This document shows, in pieces, positions 1 to 11,727 of a stretch of 64,000 nt of DNA (position 1 is its first letter; each line of letters opens with the position of its first letter). Both the position numbers and the translations under genes were made by a program. The stretch comes from Centrapalus pauciflorus (Eukaryota > Streptophyta > Magnoliopsida > Asterales > Asteraceae). Below the pieces are notes generated by a model. It was given only the letters and a program-made list of their open reading frames with translations. It made no database searches and was not told the origin of the DNA. The DNA is taken from the NCBI GenBank assembly GCA_020465985.1, contig JAANYP010004442.1, positions 555,821 through 619,820 on the forward strand, read 5' to 3'.

Positions 1-69
1 CGAAAAATGGTTTGGAGTTTTAATCACAAAAAACTGACAAGTTATGAGTTTTTTTGCGCAATTATCCCT
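1..69. mobile_element. Right end of a fold-back MITE, cut by the window edge
   Basis: The first 69 bases resemble the right arm of the MITE at 26723-27204. Both have an AAAATGGTT start, a stretch ending in TTTTTTGC, then CAA and ATCCC or GTCCC at the end. The left part lies outside the window. Assignment rests on this similarity alone. Confidence 0.5.
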
Positions 70-554
70 ATTAAAAACTATTTATTTAGGAGTTTATCAA
101 ATATCAATATACAGTTTTAAATTTAGTTAAAAATCATGTTACACAATATCTTATGTGGGATCTTCCTTAGGATACTTGATCATGATGAGTCATAATACTT
201 ATCCATACATATATCATATATGTATATGTATGTAACTATATATGTATATTTGCTTTTTCCTACATATTTGCATGTTTTAAGGTCTAGTGTGAGTTTGTTA
301 GAAAGTCACCCATTTTGCTTTCCATAAATCCAAAAAATGAGTAAAAGTGAAACTTGACTAGCACGCTCATGTGAAATATATCTACACTCTAGATATCATC
401 GGAACCAAATCACTTGGATTGGGTTTCGTGTTAACTGGATCACTTTTCATCAAGCCCAAATTTTAAAACAAACAAAAATTAATGAATTCAACAAAATGAT
501 GATTTAATAATAGATTTGTTGAGCTATTAATTAATAAACTAATAATACTACTTA
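70..554. other. AT-rich intergenic DNA, nothing recognised
   Basis: No coding frame, RNA gene or clear repeat was seen. It holds scattered ATATGTATAT tracts near 210-250 only. Confidence 0.5.
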
Positions 555-822
555 AGAGTTTATTATGAAAAAAACCAACATGTTTTCACGTTTTTTGCGT
601 TTTCGTTCCTCCATGTTATTTTTTCTATAAAAAACCTCAAGTTATTTTTTTTTCTTTTTGGTTTAGTGAAATTTGGACATTAGACCCCGGTTATAATTTG
701 TGAACCGTTCACTAAACCAAAAATGAAAAAAATAACTTGAGTACTTTTATGAAAAAAAAAACATGGAGGGATGAAAACGCAAAAAATATGAAAACATGTT
801 GGTTTTTTTTATAATAAACCCT
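555..822. mobile_element. Fold-back MITE with long inverted arms
   Basis: The left arm (from about 557) and the right arm (ending about 820) are near-perfect inverted repeats of roughly 110 bp. The outer part GTTTATTAT and the core CCAACATGTTTTCA are matched by TGAAAACATGTTGG and ATAATAAAC. A short unpaired centre lies near 670-705. No coding capacity. The superfamily is not clear because no convincing target duplication was seen. A transcript across it would fold into a long hairpin. Confidence 0.75.
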
Positions 823-1203
823 ATATTTAAATGACAATTTTATCATTATTTATTATTTAGTTAATCAATTTTTTAAGAAAAACAACTACATTATAAACAT
901 ATGGTTATTATTGAAACTTAATGAATTATTATAATCTACTTTTATAAGTAAATATTTATTCTAGAATAATTTAAAATAAAATTATAAACATTGAGACGGT
1001 GAAATATTTATAATAACTGTTTTTAAAGGATGAGGATCATGCAGACCCTGAATCTCATTTGGTTAGTTTAATGAATCTTGGACCAGCCCAATATGATCCA
1101 CCAATGGATCCGTCATCGTTTGTGAACCTAATTTACAAAGACCACCATTCAAAATTTCAAGCTTGTCCAAATCTAATCTAACTTCTAATCTAATCTAATC
1201 TAA
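823..1203. other. AT-rich intergenic DNA with a short TCTAA microsatellite
   Basis: No gene was seen. Near 1170-1207 the unit TCTAA/CTAAT is repeated several times, directly before a Helitron start. Confidence 0.5.
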
Positions 1204-1477
1204 TCTAACTATACTATTAAAAGAGTAACTAAATGCCACATGTCATGCTCTCATTTAATTTTCCAAATGTCGTTCTCTCCTTTTGCCACGTCATTTACTT
1301 GATTTTATTTTTAAATTTTAAAGCAAATCAAATCTATGTAAATCTAATACGGATTAATTTAATAACTAACTAACTAAAATAAAGCAAACTTTATTATTCA
1401 TATAATTATTATACTGTACATATATATAAATATCAATTTCTAAAATTAACCCATGTAATACATGAGTAATAACCTAG
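1204..1477 (+). mobile_element. Non-autonomous Helitron, CATG-hairpin subfamily
   Basis: It begins with TC followed by ACTATACTATTAAAAGAG. It ends with a palindromic hairpin CATGTAATACATG, a short spacer and CTAG, followed by T. Helitrons are known to start with TC, carry a hairpin just before a 3' CTRR, and insert between A and T; all of these are visible. The interior is AT-rich with no helicase coding. A related copy lies in reverse orientation at 13852-14153. The 5' boundary is blurred by the adjoining TCTAA repeats. Confidence 0.75.
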
Positions 1478-2015
1478 TTATAACTTATAAAACTATAAAC
1501 ATGCAAATAATCATTTATTGGGCAATTCTATATGCATACTCTCTCGGTTGCTAATCACACCCCCCCTCCCTTCTTAATGTGAGAGGAGATTAATTTTTAA
1601 TATAGGGTCTCACGTCACTAACAAAAATCATGTGAGTAAAGGGTGTATGATTAGTAAAAGTTAAGAACATGAGGTGTACATATAACAATGCTCTTATTTA
1701 TTGAACACAAGTGGAAAGATAAATAAAAAATAATGTATAATAACATTTTTAGGTCTTTATTAACAAAAATATATATATAATTTCTAGAGGTACAAACATG
1801 CAACATGTTACTGAAGCTAGACTCCAAAAATGAAAGGAGTTTGACTTTGACTTGGTCAAACAATTGGCAGAGTCAAAACAAATCAAGATGAAGACAATAG
1901 TCATCGAATCTCATACGAGTCAGGTATCTTAACTGGTTGATGGATACGTGTCTAAAACCTTTGGTATCATCTTTTGTTGCACATGAGATGGTGATTTCCT
2001 TTACAGAACATTATT
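1478..2015. other. Intergenic DNA, nothing recognised
   Basis: Short open frames occur but have low-complexity translations and no family resemblance. Confidence 0.5.
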
Positions 2016-2117
2016 TAAGGGTTGTTTGTTTACTTTTTAATGAAATTATTAAGAACTCAATTAAAGGTAAAACATTCTTTTAATGATTCTATTAATAGGT
2101 AAACAAACGGGACCTTA
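2016..2117. mobile_element. Very short MITE (about 100 bp)
   Basis: The ends are inverted: TAAGG followed by TTGTTTGTTTAC on the left, GTAAACAAAC followed by CCTTA on the right. The interior ATGATT/AATTATT is also partly symmetrical. A second, more divergent copy is at about 12302-12380. No coding sequence. Confidence 0.6.
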
Positions 2118-3247
2118 GTGTTAATTAACTACACAAGATTGTTTATGTTAATTAACCAAACCTCATAAGGTTGATTCAGCGATTGAAACTTCAGATTTTT
2201 AAAGTAAATCGTTAGTTTGGTAGTTTCAATTTTAATGACGCCACTTATTTTTTAAAATTATATTTAATTAAAATTGAAATGTGGCAACACTAAGTGTGTG
2301 TCAGTGTGTGTATTGTATAAAGAATGGTCCATTGGTTAACTGTCTTTATTCCTATGAAGATTACAAGACAAGGACTGAAGACAGTTTGTATTAAATGTAT
2401 AGTGTTAAAATACTCGAAATTAAATAATTGAGTTCATGGGTTGCCATATGCAGTAGCTACTCGGTCAACAAGACTGGTCAGACTTTGACTAAATCAAACC
2501 CTCTTTATGACTTTTCACAAAAATACAAAACAAATTTTTGTATGGATATCATTGAAAAATTATATAGTATATAATACTACTGATTTTCTTTTTCCTTTTT
2601 CCAAACTAACAATTAATAATGATTTTCAATATGTTTTATAAGTTTTTTACAATCTAATGAAAGGATATTTAATCTAGACATAACTATTAGATTGTTTATG
2701 CAATTAAAAATATTATTATTTTCTAACATAAAATATAAAAAATAAGTATTTCATATCAAATGTTAACTTTTTTTTTTTTCAAGAACATGGTGTTAATAAA
2801 AGCATATCTATATCTCACCATACTAGTTGTATTTTTATAGTTTATTGACTTGATTGGTAAAATTGGTTTAATATTAATTTGAAATAAAAGAATCAATGCA
2901 ATTGGTTTGATGGTAACAATTAATCCCTAAATTTATTGATGTATAAAGTCAAAGTCAACTTTATCAATCAATGGTTGAATTCCATAGATTATGGTTTGTA
3001 TTCTATTGAATTGGTCAGAAGTTCAGAATGGGTGAGCATAGAAGGCTTCTTGTCAAAGTTCAAAAACTTGGAAGACAGGGATGTATTAACTTCACATGGA
3101 CTTTTTTTTTAAATTCCAACAACAAAGACAACATTTTCTTTTGTCACCCTTAACCCAACCAACATTTGTAACCATAGCAAAATTTATATGTTAAGTTTAT
3201 GAATCAAACATATCAATCTTTTTTCTTTTAAGTTTTCTTCTCTTTTG
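2118..3247. other. Intergenic DNA, nothing recognised
   Basis: AT-rich, with homopolymer runs of T near 2770 and 3105. No coding frame with recognisable content on either strand. Confidence 0.5.
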
Positions 3248-3440
3248 TAGGCATGGGCGGATCTAGGGTACCCACATCACTGTCACGCGACACCAATGAA
3301 TTTTGTTGGCGATACATAATATGCTTGAAAATTCCCGTAAAATTCATATAATTAACACCTATTGTTTTTATATTTGACAAACTGACACTGATAAAAGAAT
3401 TTTCTATATCCGTCTCGGTCTGTGCACATAACACCCTTTA
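3248..3440. mobile_element. Possible transposon terminus remnant
   Basis: The motif GGGCGGATCTAGGGTACC at about 3256-3273 resembles the GTGGCGGA(T/C)CCAGAATTT termini common in plant transposon remnants; a second example is at 47423. Only one end is visible and no target duplication was found, so this is a weak call. Confidence 0.3.
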
Positions 3441-4039
3441 ATTAGCTTAATTAAAAGCTGTGTTAAGACTTAAGATCTACCAACATCTCAGGTTGTTTCT
3501 TTCAACTATACTCGAAGAATTTCAACAAGTTGAGTCAAGATTGATTATGAGTATGACACGAGTTCATGCATCATTTTCAACATCGGATTTAGCATACGAC
3601 ATACATGTTACATAGAATGTTCCTTGGACGTAGTAGAAACTTGGTGGCCATCGATTGAATAAAAGAACACACAACAATGTTCTCAAACCAACGATCAAGA
3701 TTTAACAAAAAATGTACCAAGAACTCAAGAAGATCCTAACTTGTAGCCTGACTTTCTCTATACAGAGTATATATTTAAGGTAATGTATGTAAAAATTAAC
3801 AAGCACATCAACAAATCAGCTATTCATCATATTTGACTTTGTACATAAACATGCCATCATTGTTATAAAAGTAACAAAGAACAACACTACATTCAGGACA
3901 AAGATGCCAAACTATGGTGTTCTTTGCATTTATATTTGCAAAAAGGAGTATTTTCTTCGTGTTAAAAGAACAATAAATCTGTTTACAACAGAAGAAAACC
4001 AGATACGAATGGTTTGAAGAAATCAAACCAAACCATTGA
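3441..4039. other. 3' flank of the ROH1-like gene, including its probable 3' UTR
   Basis: This stretch lies downstream of the minus-strand stop codon. It probably holds the 3' untranslated region, but I could not place a poly(A) signal with confidence. An open frame overlapping the gene's 3' end in another phase has no family resemblance. Confidence 0.45.
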
Positions 4040-5203
4040 TCATTCACTTCCTCTTGCAATCGAATCAAGCCCTGCAGTTCTACTGCGTACAATCCGATGA
4101 AACACTTCCCTCACTTGTTTCTCCAATGGATCCAATCCGTTCTTTAAAGCCCCATAAACATCCTTTAATTCCTCTACTCGTTTTTTAACCTCTTCTTCCT
4201 TCTCTTCCCCTAAGGGAAACTGAATCGAATCAGTCAATTCATTCATATAACAAGCTGATTTCTCAATCCCATGAATCTCCTTCAAAAGGCCACAAGTGTT
4301 TCTCCTTTCCCTTTTCTTCGCCTCATCCAAAATCCTCTCGTGCAACGACATAATTGGTGCTCCCCAAATGAAATTCCTAGGCACGTTGAAATGAGACTGT
4401 AACCCACGATCTTGACAAGGAATTGCGGCCACTAAAGCCCACATCACAAACAAGAACACGTAATTCATCGTGTAAACAGCGATCGCAAGTCCATTGGTAG
4501 CAATAATTTCATTGGTTTTTGGAACAACAATGTTGCTCCCGATTGCTTGGAGTTGCTTTGAAGCTGACCAAGATCTCGAAACACTCCACGATAACGACCT
4601 AAAATTCTTCAAAGATTTATGTCCTTGTGAATCCTTTTGATATCGCCCAAATGACCGGTTCCTATGAGCAAGATTTGTACTTGATTCCTTCTCATCAAGC
4701 ATCCCAATTGCTAAATCGATCATCGCTTTTTTTGCTCTTCGAATTTGACCTTCACCAAGACTTTTCTGATTATCTAAAGCACATAAAACAATTTCTAATT
4801 GCTTTTGCCATTGTCTGATCTGCTCAATTCCATCTCTAATGGCGTTACAAACATCCAAACCCTTAACACTCCTTTCAAAATAATCAGAAATTAATTTATC
4901 CATGGGCTGTTTACTCAAAAAAGATTTGTTGTTGAATAATATAGCTTTGAATTCCTCTTGGCAACAGAGGAAAACATCTAGGAGCTTTGTAATCCAAGAA
5001 ACAGATAAAAGTTCATGTGAATCAACTGAAGATAAACCATGAAACCTTTGAGTTACCTGTTTTTGAAAAGCTTCAATTTCCTTTTCTTGATTTGGAGTTT
5101 CATGGTCTATGGAGTGAACCACTGGATCGCGTTTCATACTAAGAATTGAACGCCCAAAGTTCGTGAAATTTGGAGAAGATGACCCTTGAAAATCCGTTCG
5201 CAT
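4040..5203 (-). CDS. ROH1 / BYPASS1-related protein (DUF793 family), intact and intronless
   Basis: A single open frame of 387 residues runs from an ATG at 5203 to a TGA. The N-terminus DFQGSSSPNFTNFGRSILS and the stretch LLSVSWITKLLDVFLCCQEEF (about residues 65-85) are hallmarks of plant ROH1-like proteins. A basic, serine-rich linker spans about residues 181-216. One strongly hydrophobic segment at about 238-261 could be a membrane span. The C-terminal third, about 285-375, is charged and probably coiled-coil. Length matches the family's usual 350-400 residues. Family knowledge: ROH1 was found as an interactor of the exocyst subunit Exo70 and affects seed-coat mucilage; BYPASS1 relatives suppress a root-derived growth signal. 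The biochemical activity is unknown. No truncation or frameshift is seen. Which paralogue this is cannot be told without a tree. Confidence 0.93.
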   Translation of the reverse strand: MRTDFQGSSSPNFTNFGRSILSMKRDPVVHSIDHETPNQEKEIEAFQKQVTQRFHGLSSVDSHELLSVSWITKLLDVFLCCQEEFKAILFNNKSFLSKQPMDKLISDYFERSVKGLDVCNAIRDGIEQIRQWQKQLEIVLCALDNQKSLGEGQIRRAKKAMIDLAIGMLDEKESSTNLAHRNRSFGRYQKDSQGHKSLKNFRSLSWSVSRSWSASKQLQAIGSNIVVPKTNEIIATNGLAIAVYTMNYVFLFVMWALVAAIPCQDRGLQSHFNVPRNFIWGAPIMSLHERILDEAKKRERRNTCGLLKEIHGIEKSACYMNELTDSIQFPLGEEKEEEVKKRVEELKDVYGALKNGLDPLEKQVREVFHRIVRSRTAGLDSIARGSE

Positions 5204-5490
5204 TTTAATCTCACATCAACAAAAAGAAACCCCACAAATTTGATCAGGAATACAAGGCTGTAAAAATGCAAAAACTGAAGCTCTTTGAGCTCGGAAGTGA
5301 AGAAATTTAGGGTTTTTTTGGCAATAGAAAATGAGTATTTAAGAAATTGGGGAAGAACCCAGATTATGATTTATGATCTTGAGAACAACCCCAGAATCTG
5401 AAAATTGGAATAAAAAGGTGAAGAGTGAGTGAGAGAATGAAGGGTGAAGAATGTTTGAAACCCTAGAGGGTGGAGGGTTTTTTATACTAT
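5204..5490 (-). promoter_or_regulatory. Leader and core promoter of the ROH1-like gene
   Basis: Read on the minus strand, a TATAAAAAACC TATA box lies at about 5476-5486. It is followed by a CT-rich leader with several CACTC/TTCTC stretches of the kind usual in plant 5' UTRs. An AAACCCTA telo-box is at about 5308-5315. Transcription probably starts near 5450, giving a leader of roughly 250 nt. The TATA position and leader length are inferred from sequence alone. Confidence 0.6.
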
Positions 5491-6108
5491 GGATTATGGA
5501 CCGCGTATTTTGTGGTGTGTTGAAAGTGTTAAAAACTTTAAAATATTAATAATGAAATAGTTAAATTTATTAAAAAAGGGAAATTGGGACCTTTTCTATT
5601 TTCTTTTACGACTTTATCTTTTCTTTAAGGAATATTTTATAAATATTATATTATACTTCATACTTTACATAAAAATAATGTAATAGATGAAAAGATAATA
5701 TGAACGCGATCGTAGAACATACCATGTGTAATTATTATATTTTATTTTAACTTTCAATTATTTTATAACTAGAATATCTAATAATTTGCACATATATTTT
5801 ATCACATATGATTGTTACAAGGATAGTTCTCTCAAATAATATCAAACAATCTAGAAGTCGGTATCGAATTACAAAATAAAAGAATTCCACTGATACCGGA
5901 ACCATGTAGTTTGAAACTTTGAATCACCTTTTTTTAAAAAAAAAATTTCGGTTTCGTTTAGTTTGATATTTTTTTCTTAACATTAAAATCAATGAAACCA
6001 TAAAATAGGATGTTGGACTAAAATCGTTATAAGAAACAAACATTCAATTCTCAGTTATAATTCTCTTGAGTTTTTAGCTCTGCTTCAATCTAGCCCGATT
6101 TTTAATAG
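5491..6108. other. AT-rich intergenic DNA, nothing recognised
   Basis: Upstream of the ROH1-like promoter. No coding frame or structured repeat was recognised. Confidence 0.45.
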
Positions 6109-6240
6109 GAGTGAGCATATAATGGTTCGGTTCGGTTTTCCTTAATAGCAAAAGTGCAAATGAAATATATAAGTTTTTGAATTTTAGAAACCAAATTATT
6201 CAATTCTTTTGGTTTTAGATTACGGTTTTTTAGTTTTCTT
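6109..6240. mobile_element. Fragment resembling one end of the 7379 hAT-like element
   Basis: The stretch GTGAGCATATAATGGTTCGG followed by TTCGGTTTT matches the style of the TAGGGATGAGCA...GGTTCGG terminus at 7379. Only one end is visible. Confidence 0.35.
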
Positions 6241-7370
6241 CACTATTTTCTCCCATAAAACCTATATTGCTTAAATCCAATAAAAATCAAATTCTTTTAG
6301 AAAAGCATAAAACTTTATAAAACAAAAACTTCAAATCAATTTGCAAGCCGCGGATGAATACAAAGAAAGCAATAAGAAACCACTCATCGTCCCATCAAAA
6401 GCAACCAAAAAACATACAGACAATTTATACAACAAACATGTTCTAGGCATGTCGTGATCACGACATAGCGTCAAGAGCATGACTTAGACCCCGTGACTGT
6501 GACCCCAAGTCATCTGGTTAGTCCAGAATTGCATTGTTCAACTGTTTTGCTTTGTTTGAGTTCATTTGAACTTCATTTTTAGCGTCATTTTTTCATAATA
6601 TTGTAACTCGAATATCTTTCAAGCTATAAAAAGTTTGCAATAAATTTATGAAATTATGAGTTGATTTATCATTAGAGCTTATTAAGCTTGTTTGAACTTA
6701 GAATTTGTATGAATAAATCTTGGAATGACAATTTACGTATTAATGATTCGTTTAGAGCCACGTAGCTTGAATCGTATTAACTACGAGTGATAGATTAACC
6801 ATATTATATTCATATATAAGTATTGGTCATAATTTATTTATTAAGCAATAACTTACTTGTGAATTGATTGGCTTGTATCATGTTTATTAGTTGAGAATTC
6901 AGTAAATCCACATGTTTCGTTTGTTACCATCCTGATCATTTGAATTTCATACCGAGATTTGAATCTAAAGTGAAATCTGACAATAACCCGTTGATTTTAA
7001 AGCTTATTTTAAATAATTGGTGATATTTATTTAAAAAAAAATACAATTTATAGTGTTTTAGAGCTTTGAATAGGAATGAAGAAGAAAAGCTTTAGGATGA
7101 TCAAGATAGCTATAAACACTAATTTAAAAGTATTTTAATCTTCAATTAAACATTAAAACGATACTCATGAGAATTATGACGGGATTTTAATGATTGATAC
7201 TTTAAGGTAACCATTGATGACGAATTAGGTGGATATTCACCACTTAACATCACCAAGTTCTTTAAGAATTGCTCTTAAAATCTATTAGTTTTTTTAAAAG
7301 TTTAATTGAATAAAGACGATTATTATTAAAAAAGAGGACTTTCGAACGATGTCTTGAGTTTTGATGGACT
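6241..7370. other. Intergenic DNA, nothing recognised
   Basis: No gene. A short GC-richer patch with GTGATCACGAC occurs near 6450-6520 but has no recognisable content. Confidence 0.45.
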
Positions 7371-7378
7371 GATACTAT

Positions 7379-8054
7379 TAGGGATGAGCATTTGTACCAA
7401 ACTAGCACGGACCGTAAAAAACTGAAAACCGAAAATAGGGAATTAAAAAAAAACCGAAAACCTGCACAATGTTTGTAATACGGGTTCGGTCCGGTCCGGT
7501 TTTGGTCTGGTTTTTCGGTTCTTGGACCGGTTGGAACCGATACAAGTTTATAAATGTTTTAATGTTTTGTTTATTTTTCTTCCTCAACTATTTTTCTTTG
7601 TGAAATTATCAAGTTTAACACATTTTTTTGAACAAAACAAAATATCAAACATACCTTAGTTATATTAAAATCTTTATATTTTATCTCTATAAAAAAATAT
7701 TTACATCGTTAAAAAGAATTTTACATGATTATATATATACGAAAGAGCTCAATAACTATTACATATACTTTTTATATGGTTTAGAAATAATATTTAGAAA
7801 TTTGTTTCTTTATGGACAACAAAAAATAATAATATAACATAAACTTTAAAATTGATAACATAAACTTTAAATTTCGGTTTGGGCCGGGTTAAAAACCGAA
7901 AACCGGTGGACCGAACCCAAAAAACCGAAAACCTAAAATAATGATTTTAAAGAAACCGAAACCGGACCAATTCATTAACAACAGTTTGGTCCGGACCGAT
8001 TTTCAGGTTTTTTTTTTTCTAGACCGGTTTTTTGGGCCAAAATACTCATCCCTA
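7379..8054. mobile_element. Non-autonomous hAT-like element with target duplication
   Basis: The termini are TAGGGATGAGCATTT and, inverted, AATACTCATCCCTA. The flanking octamers are GATACTAT (7371-7378) and GATATTAT (8055-8062), a 7/8 match; an 8-bp duplication is the hAT hallmark. Subterminal regions on both sides are packed with CCGGTCC/GGACCGG and AACCGAAAA words. The centre is AT-rich with no transposase. Confidence 0.75.
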
Positions 8055-8062
8055 GATATTAT

Positions 8063-8766
8063 TTACTCCTCAACGCCAATAGTCACATGAGTTCTCCTAG
8101 ACTATAACTCATGTTTGTTCATGTATTATAATAATAATAATATAGATATGAATTTAAGAGTATAAAATGAGAAGGAAAAAAAAAATGAAGCATTTTGATG
8201 GTGATGGTGATGGTGACGGTGATGGTGATGGAGGCATGAAAGAGAGGCAAGAAGTGGACATCTCATTTGTCTCCATTTTATTTAGTGATAAAATGTAATA
8301 TAATCAGTATTTTATCTTTTACTTTGTATGGTAAACTATATCAATATTATAGTTATTTTTTCATCATTTTTTGTTTCCTTTTATTTTTTATATTAAAATT
8401 TTATAGTTTTGAGTTTTATAAAAATCTCTTTTTATTGGTTTATATCATAGGTATTGAAATTTTTTGGGATCTCAAGGATGTTACATTATTTTTCTTAAAT
8501 TTACTATTTGTTTTAACTTTAAACCTATTTTCGGGTTTCAACTCTAAGGCAACCAAAACCGAATAACTCGTCCGATTCATATAAGGTTCGATTAACTCGG
8601 TTTATTTGAAAACATGAATAAGATTTTTTTTTTGTTTTGTATAAAATAATATTAGACAATCATATTAATTGATATGTTATATTCATATTTAAAATTTTAG
8701 TAAATATTGTTCTTGAAAACTGAATAAGCTGAAATCAAATTAACCAAACCTTCTTCAATCAATTCA
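8063..8766. other. AT-rich intergenic DNA with a GGTGAT minisatellite
   Basis: At 8197-8231 the hexamer GGTGAT is repeated about six times with one change. The rest is AT-rich; an open frame of about 100 codons at 8267-8566 is phenylalanine/isoleucine-rich with no family resemblance. Confidence 0.5.
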
Positions 8767-9080
8767 AGGGGCGCTTCGTTCGTGGATTTCCTGGGAATCT
8801 GGGATTCACTGGGATTTAAAATCTTGTGTTTGGTTCACAGACTTCAGTAATGATTAAAATTCTCAGGATTTCATAAATCCCTTCCTTTTTTATTATTTAA
8901 AAACTCAGTCTCCCACCTAGGATTTTAAATCTCAGTTATCTTACATTATTTAGATTAACAAATTTTTTCTACAAGATAATGCAGATTCTTTGACAAAATC
9001 CTAACAAATGCAAATGCTGCATAATGCAAATCCTTTAACGAAATGCAAATTCCAGAGAGAAAAATTGCAACGCCCCCTTA
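8767..9080. mobile_element. MITE with GGGGCG-type termini
   Basis: The left end AAGGGGCGCTTCGTTCG and the right end GCAACGCCCCCTTA are imperfect inverted repeats. Internally, CTGGGATT words on the left are mirrored by AATCTCAG and AATCCT words. About 310 bp, non-coding. Superfamily uncertain (hAT or PIF style). Confidence 0.5.
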
Positions 9081-9419
9081 GGTGTCATGTTAAAAACCAA
9101 ATTAATAAAAACCAATAATCTAAAAACCAAAATAATGATCTAAATAACATCCCCACTTTTAATAGTAATCAAGGTAATTAAAATTAAATAAAAGAAACAT
9201 ATTAAAGTGAAAAAGTAGAATTAGAAAGTATACTGACGTTTTTATGCTATAAAAGTATAAAGTGTTGTACATATAGAACACCCAAAATAAGATGGAAAAT
9301 GAAAAAAGAAAACGGAACCTATCCTAGTTTATTGTTGGAGGCGTCAGGCGTGTAAGAAGCGTGTGGACACATCCAAACAAATACTTTTTCTTTTCCGGTT
9401 TCCTCGCTTAAAATAGAAC
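9081..9419. other. Intergenic DNA, nothing recognised
   Basis: No coding frame, RNA gene or clear repeat was seen. Confidence 0.4.
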
Positions 9420-9788
9420 AATTTGGATTCGCGTTTGAAAAAAACGTTATAACGTTTTGGAAGCTAATAATCAAATAATAGTTGTAACAAAAAATATTGC
9501 CAAAAATGTAGTGTTTGTTTTAGAATCTGTTGTTTGCTATCATAACAATCAAATAATCAGTTTTTAAAGTGTTTGGATTTGCGTTTTAACTTGTAAAATA
9601 ACCAAATAATCACTTACTAAGCAAATAAGCTACATTTTTTTAACTTATGAAAAAGTGTGGTAGGATTAACTCTAAACACAAACAATCACTTATTAACGTA
9701 TGCAATCCAAACACTTTAAATCAATTATTTGTGTTATTGTAACGTAATAAGCTAATAATATCGTTTATAACGCAAAACCAAACACCCA
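9420..9788. mobile_element. MITE built of inverted TTTGGATT-GCGTTT words
   Basis: The left end has TTTGGATTCGCGTTTGA. The right end has AACGCAAAACCAAACAC, its approximate inverse. Internal AAGTGTTTGGATTTGCG and GCAATCCAAACACTTTAAA are a second inverted pair. About 370 bp, non-coding; boundaries are approximate. Confidence 0.5.
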
Positions 9789-10241
9789 CAAAATGTCCCG
9801 ACATATTGCTCCTAAGTCCATGTAGAGTGATAATTGCCAACTACACTTCACGATCTACGGTCATTGTGGCCATGTTTTTTTTATCGTGGCTAGACTATGC
9901 TTTCTCTCACACTCATCTCCTTTTAGTTAAATTTTGCTTTTTATTAAAATAAAGGATGGTAACAATTTTCAGAGTCTAAACTGTGAACTCTGATGAGAAA
10001 GTGGAGTGATGTGACGATGACGTGACAGAGATGTGAACTGTGATTGTATCACACCACTCCGTATGACCTAATAAATAACAACTAATACAATGGATAAAGA
10101 AGATATGATTGGAAAAGAAATATTTAACTAAAATTCTCAATTTCAAAACTAATCGTGATTTTCTATAAACAAACTATTATTAAAACCGGAAAAAATGTAA
10201 TTGTAATTAATGTAATTAGAGATTATTTAGTATCTAATCTA
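9789..10241. other. Intergenic DNA, nothing recognised
   Basis: A less AT-rich patch near 9970-10060 contains GTGACGATGACGTGAC but no coding frame. Confidence 0.4.
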
Positions 10242-10649
10242 TCTATACTATTAAAAAAGTAACTATACTCAATTCTGGTGAAGCCACGTGTCATCACCAT
10301 AAAATCGACACGTGACATTTACAGGTGTTAAAAATAATAAAGAAATTTAAATTATATCTATCCAAATCTAATATAATCTACTTTTGAATTCAAATCAAAT
10401 CAAATAAAATCTAATACTTACTAACTAATTGATTATAATATAATATAATAGAAGTTTTAAAAAAAATATATGAAAATAATTACTATTTATATATATTTAG
10501 AAATATATAAAATTAATAGGTCATAATAAATAATAATATCATTCTTATATATTTTTTGTTTAAAAAAAATATCTATACCTTTACCTTTTAATTCATTATA
10601 TTTTTATATATATCAAAAATATCCGCGTAATACGCGGGTAATAAACTAG
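10242..10649 (+). mobile_element. Non-autonomous Helitron, GCGC-hairpin subfamily, with two G-boxes
   Basis: It begins TCTATACTATTAAAAAAG after an A and ends with the hairpin CCGCGTAATACGCGG, a spacer and CTAG followed by T. This is the textbook Helitron end structure and target. Near the 5' end two CACGTG G-boxes lie at 10285 and 10309. Close relatives are at 18559-19048 and 35755-36163. No RepHel coding. Confidence 0.85.
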
Positions 10650-11727
10650 TTACTAATATATGAAGAAAAAAAAAAAGTAATTGTAACGTATGAAAAGTGT
10701 AAGTGGTTATAATTTATGCAGATGGAGGCATCGAGCAATGTAGGCCTATTTATGCCCATCAATCATCTCGTTTGTGGACAATGCAAACTGTCAAATATTG
10801 ACAATATATTGAAGAAACCATAGCCCATCATGTTTCTGTATGTGTCCTGCAATTAATCTCCCAACAATATGAATCATTATTACTAAAGGATTTTAACCTA
10901 GCATTACTAATTAACATTTTTTTTCAACCAAATGATTATGTGTTCAAGTTTTATTTTATAAAAAAAAATCGTCTAAATACAACTTAAAAATAAAAACACT
11001 GGAGATTTTTAAAACTATAAGATTAAATTTTCTTAAACACTCATAACTTACGTATCAAATAGACACAAAGTAATGAGGCAACCACATTGGTATCATAAGG
11101 CAAATACTCATTCGAGGGAATTCCTTTAAGTAAGACTCATTCATTGAATATTTTGCCAATCTATTTTCAACCGGAGTAGAAGTAGATGAACAATACCTTT
11201 CTTTTTAGGACATAATTGAATATTTTACTTGAACCTGAGAAGATTAAAATCAATATGTGGGTGATTTTCATTTCAAAAAGATGCACCATATATACAATTT
11301 TCAACATTCTTTTTAGGAACTTTATTGTTTATGAAATCGAATTGAAGAACTTACACAATCAAAGTAGAAGAACTTCACTTGTTCATAAGATTGAAGCGAA
11401 GAATACCAAGTACCAAAAGTATTTAGGAGCTAATAAATCGTCATTGACTCATTTTTAGACTAGTTCAGTACTAAGTATTTTGCATCATTTTTCTCAAACC
11501 AAGAATCGTATACGTATTTATGAATTGTTTGTTTTATAATATTAATTAAATATTTACACATATTAAAAATATTCATAATTAAGGGTCTACTTATAATTAT
11601 ATGCACATGGCCACCTAAATTTAAGAGACGGCCTACATCCATCTAACATCTTTATTATGCAACGTTGATTATTACTATTTTTATTTTGTCTTGCATAAGT
11701 CATTATACTTTTTTTGTCTCACTTCAA
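10650..11727. other. Intergenic DNA, nothing recognised
   Basis: AT-rich, with no recognisable gene. An open frame of 80 codons at 11216-11458 has no family resemblance. Confidence 0.45.

Noticed and set aside
5305..5320. AAACCCTA as an interstitial telomere repeat
   Set aside because: It is a single unit in a promoter leader, which fits the common plant telo-box and not a telomere tract.
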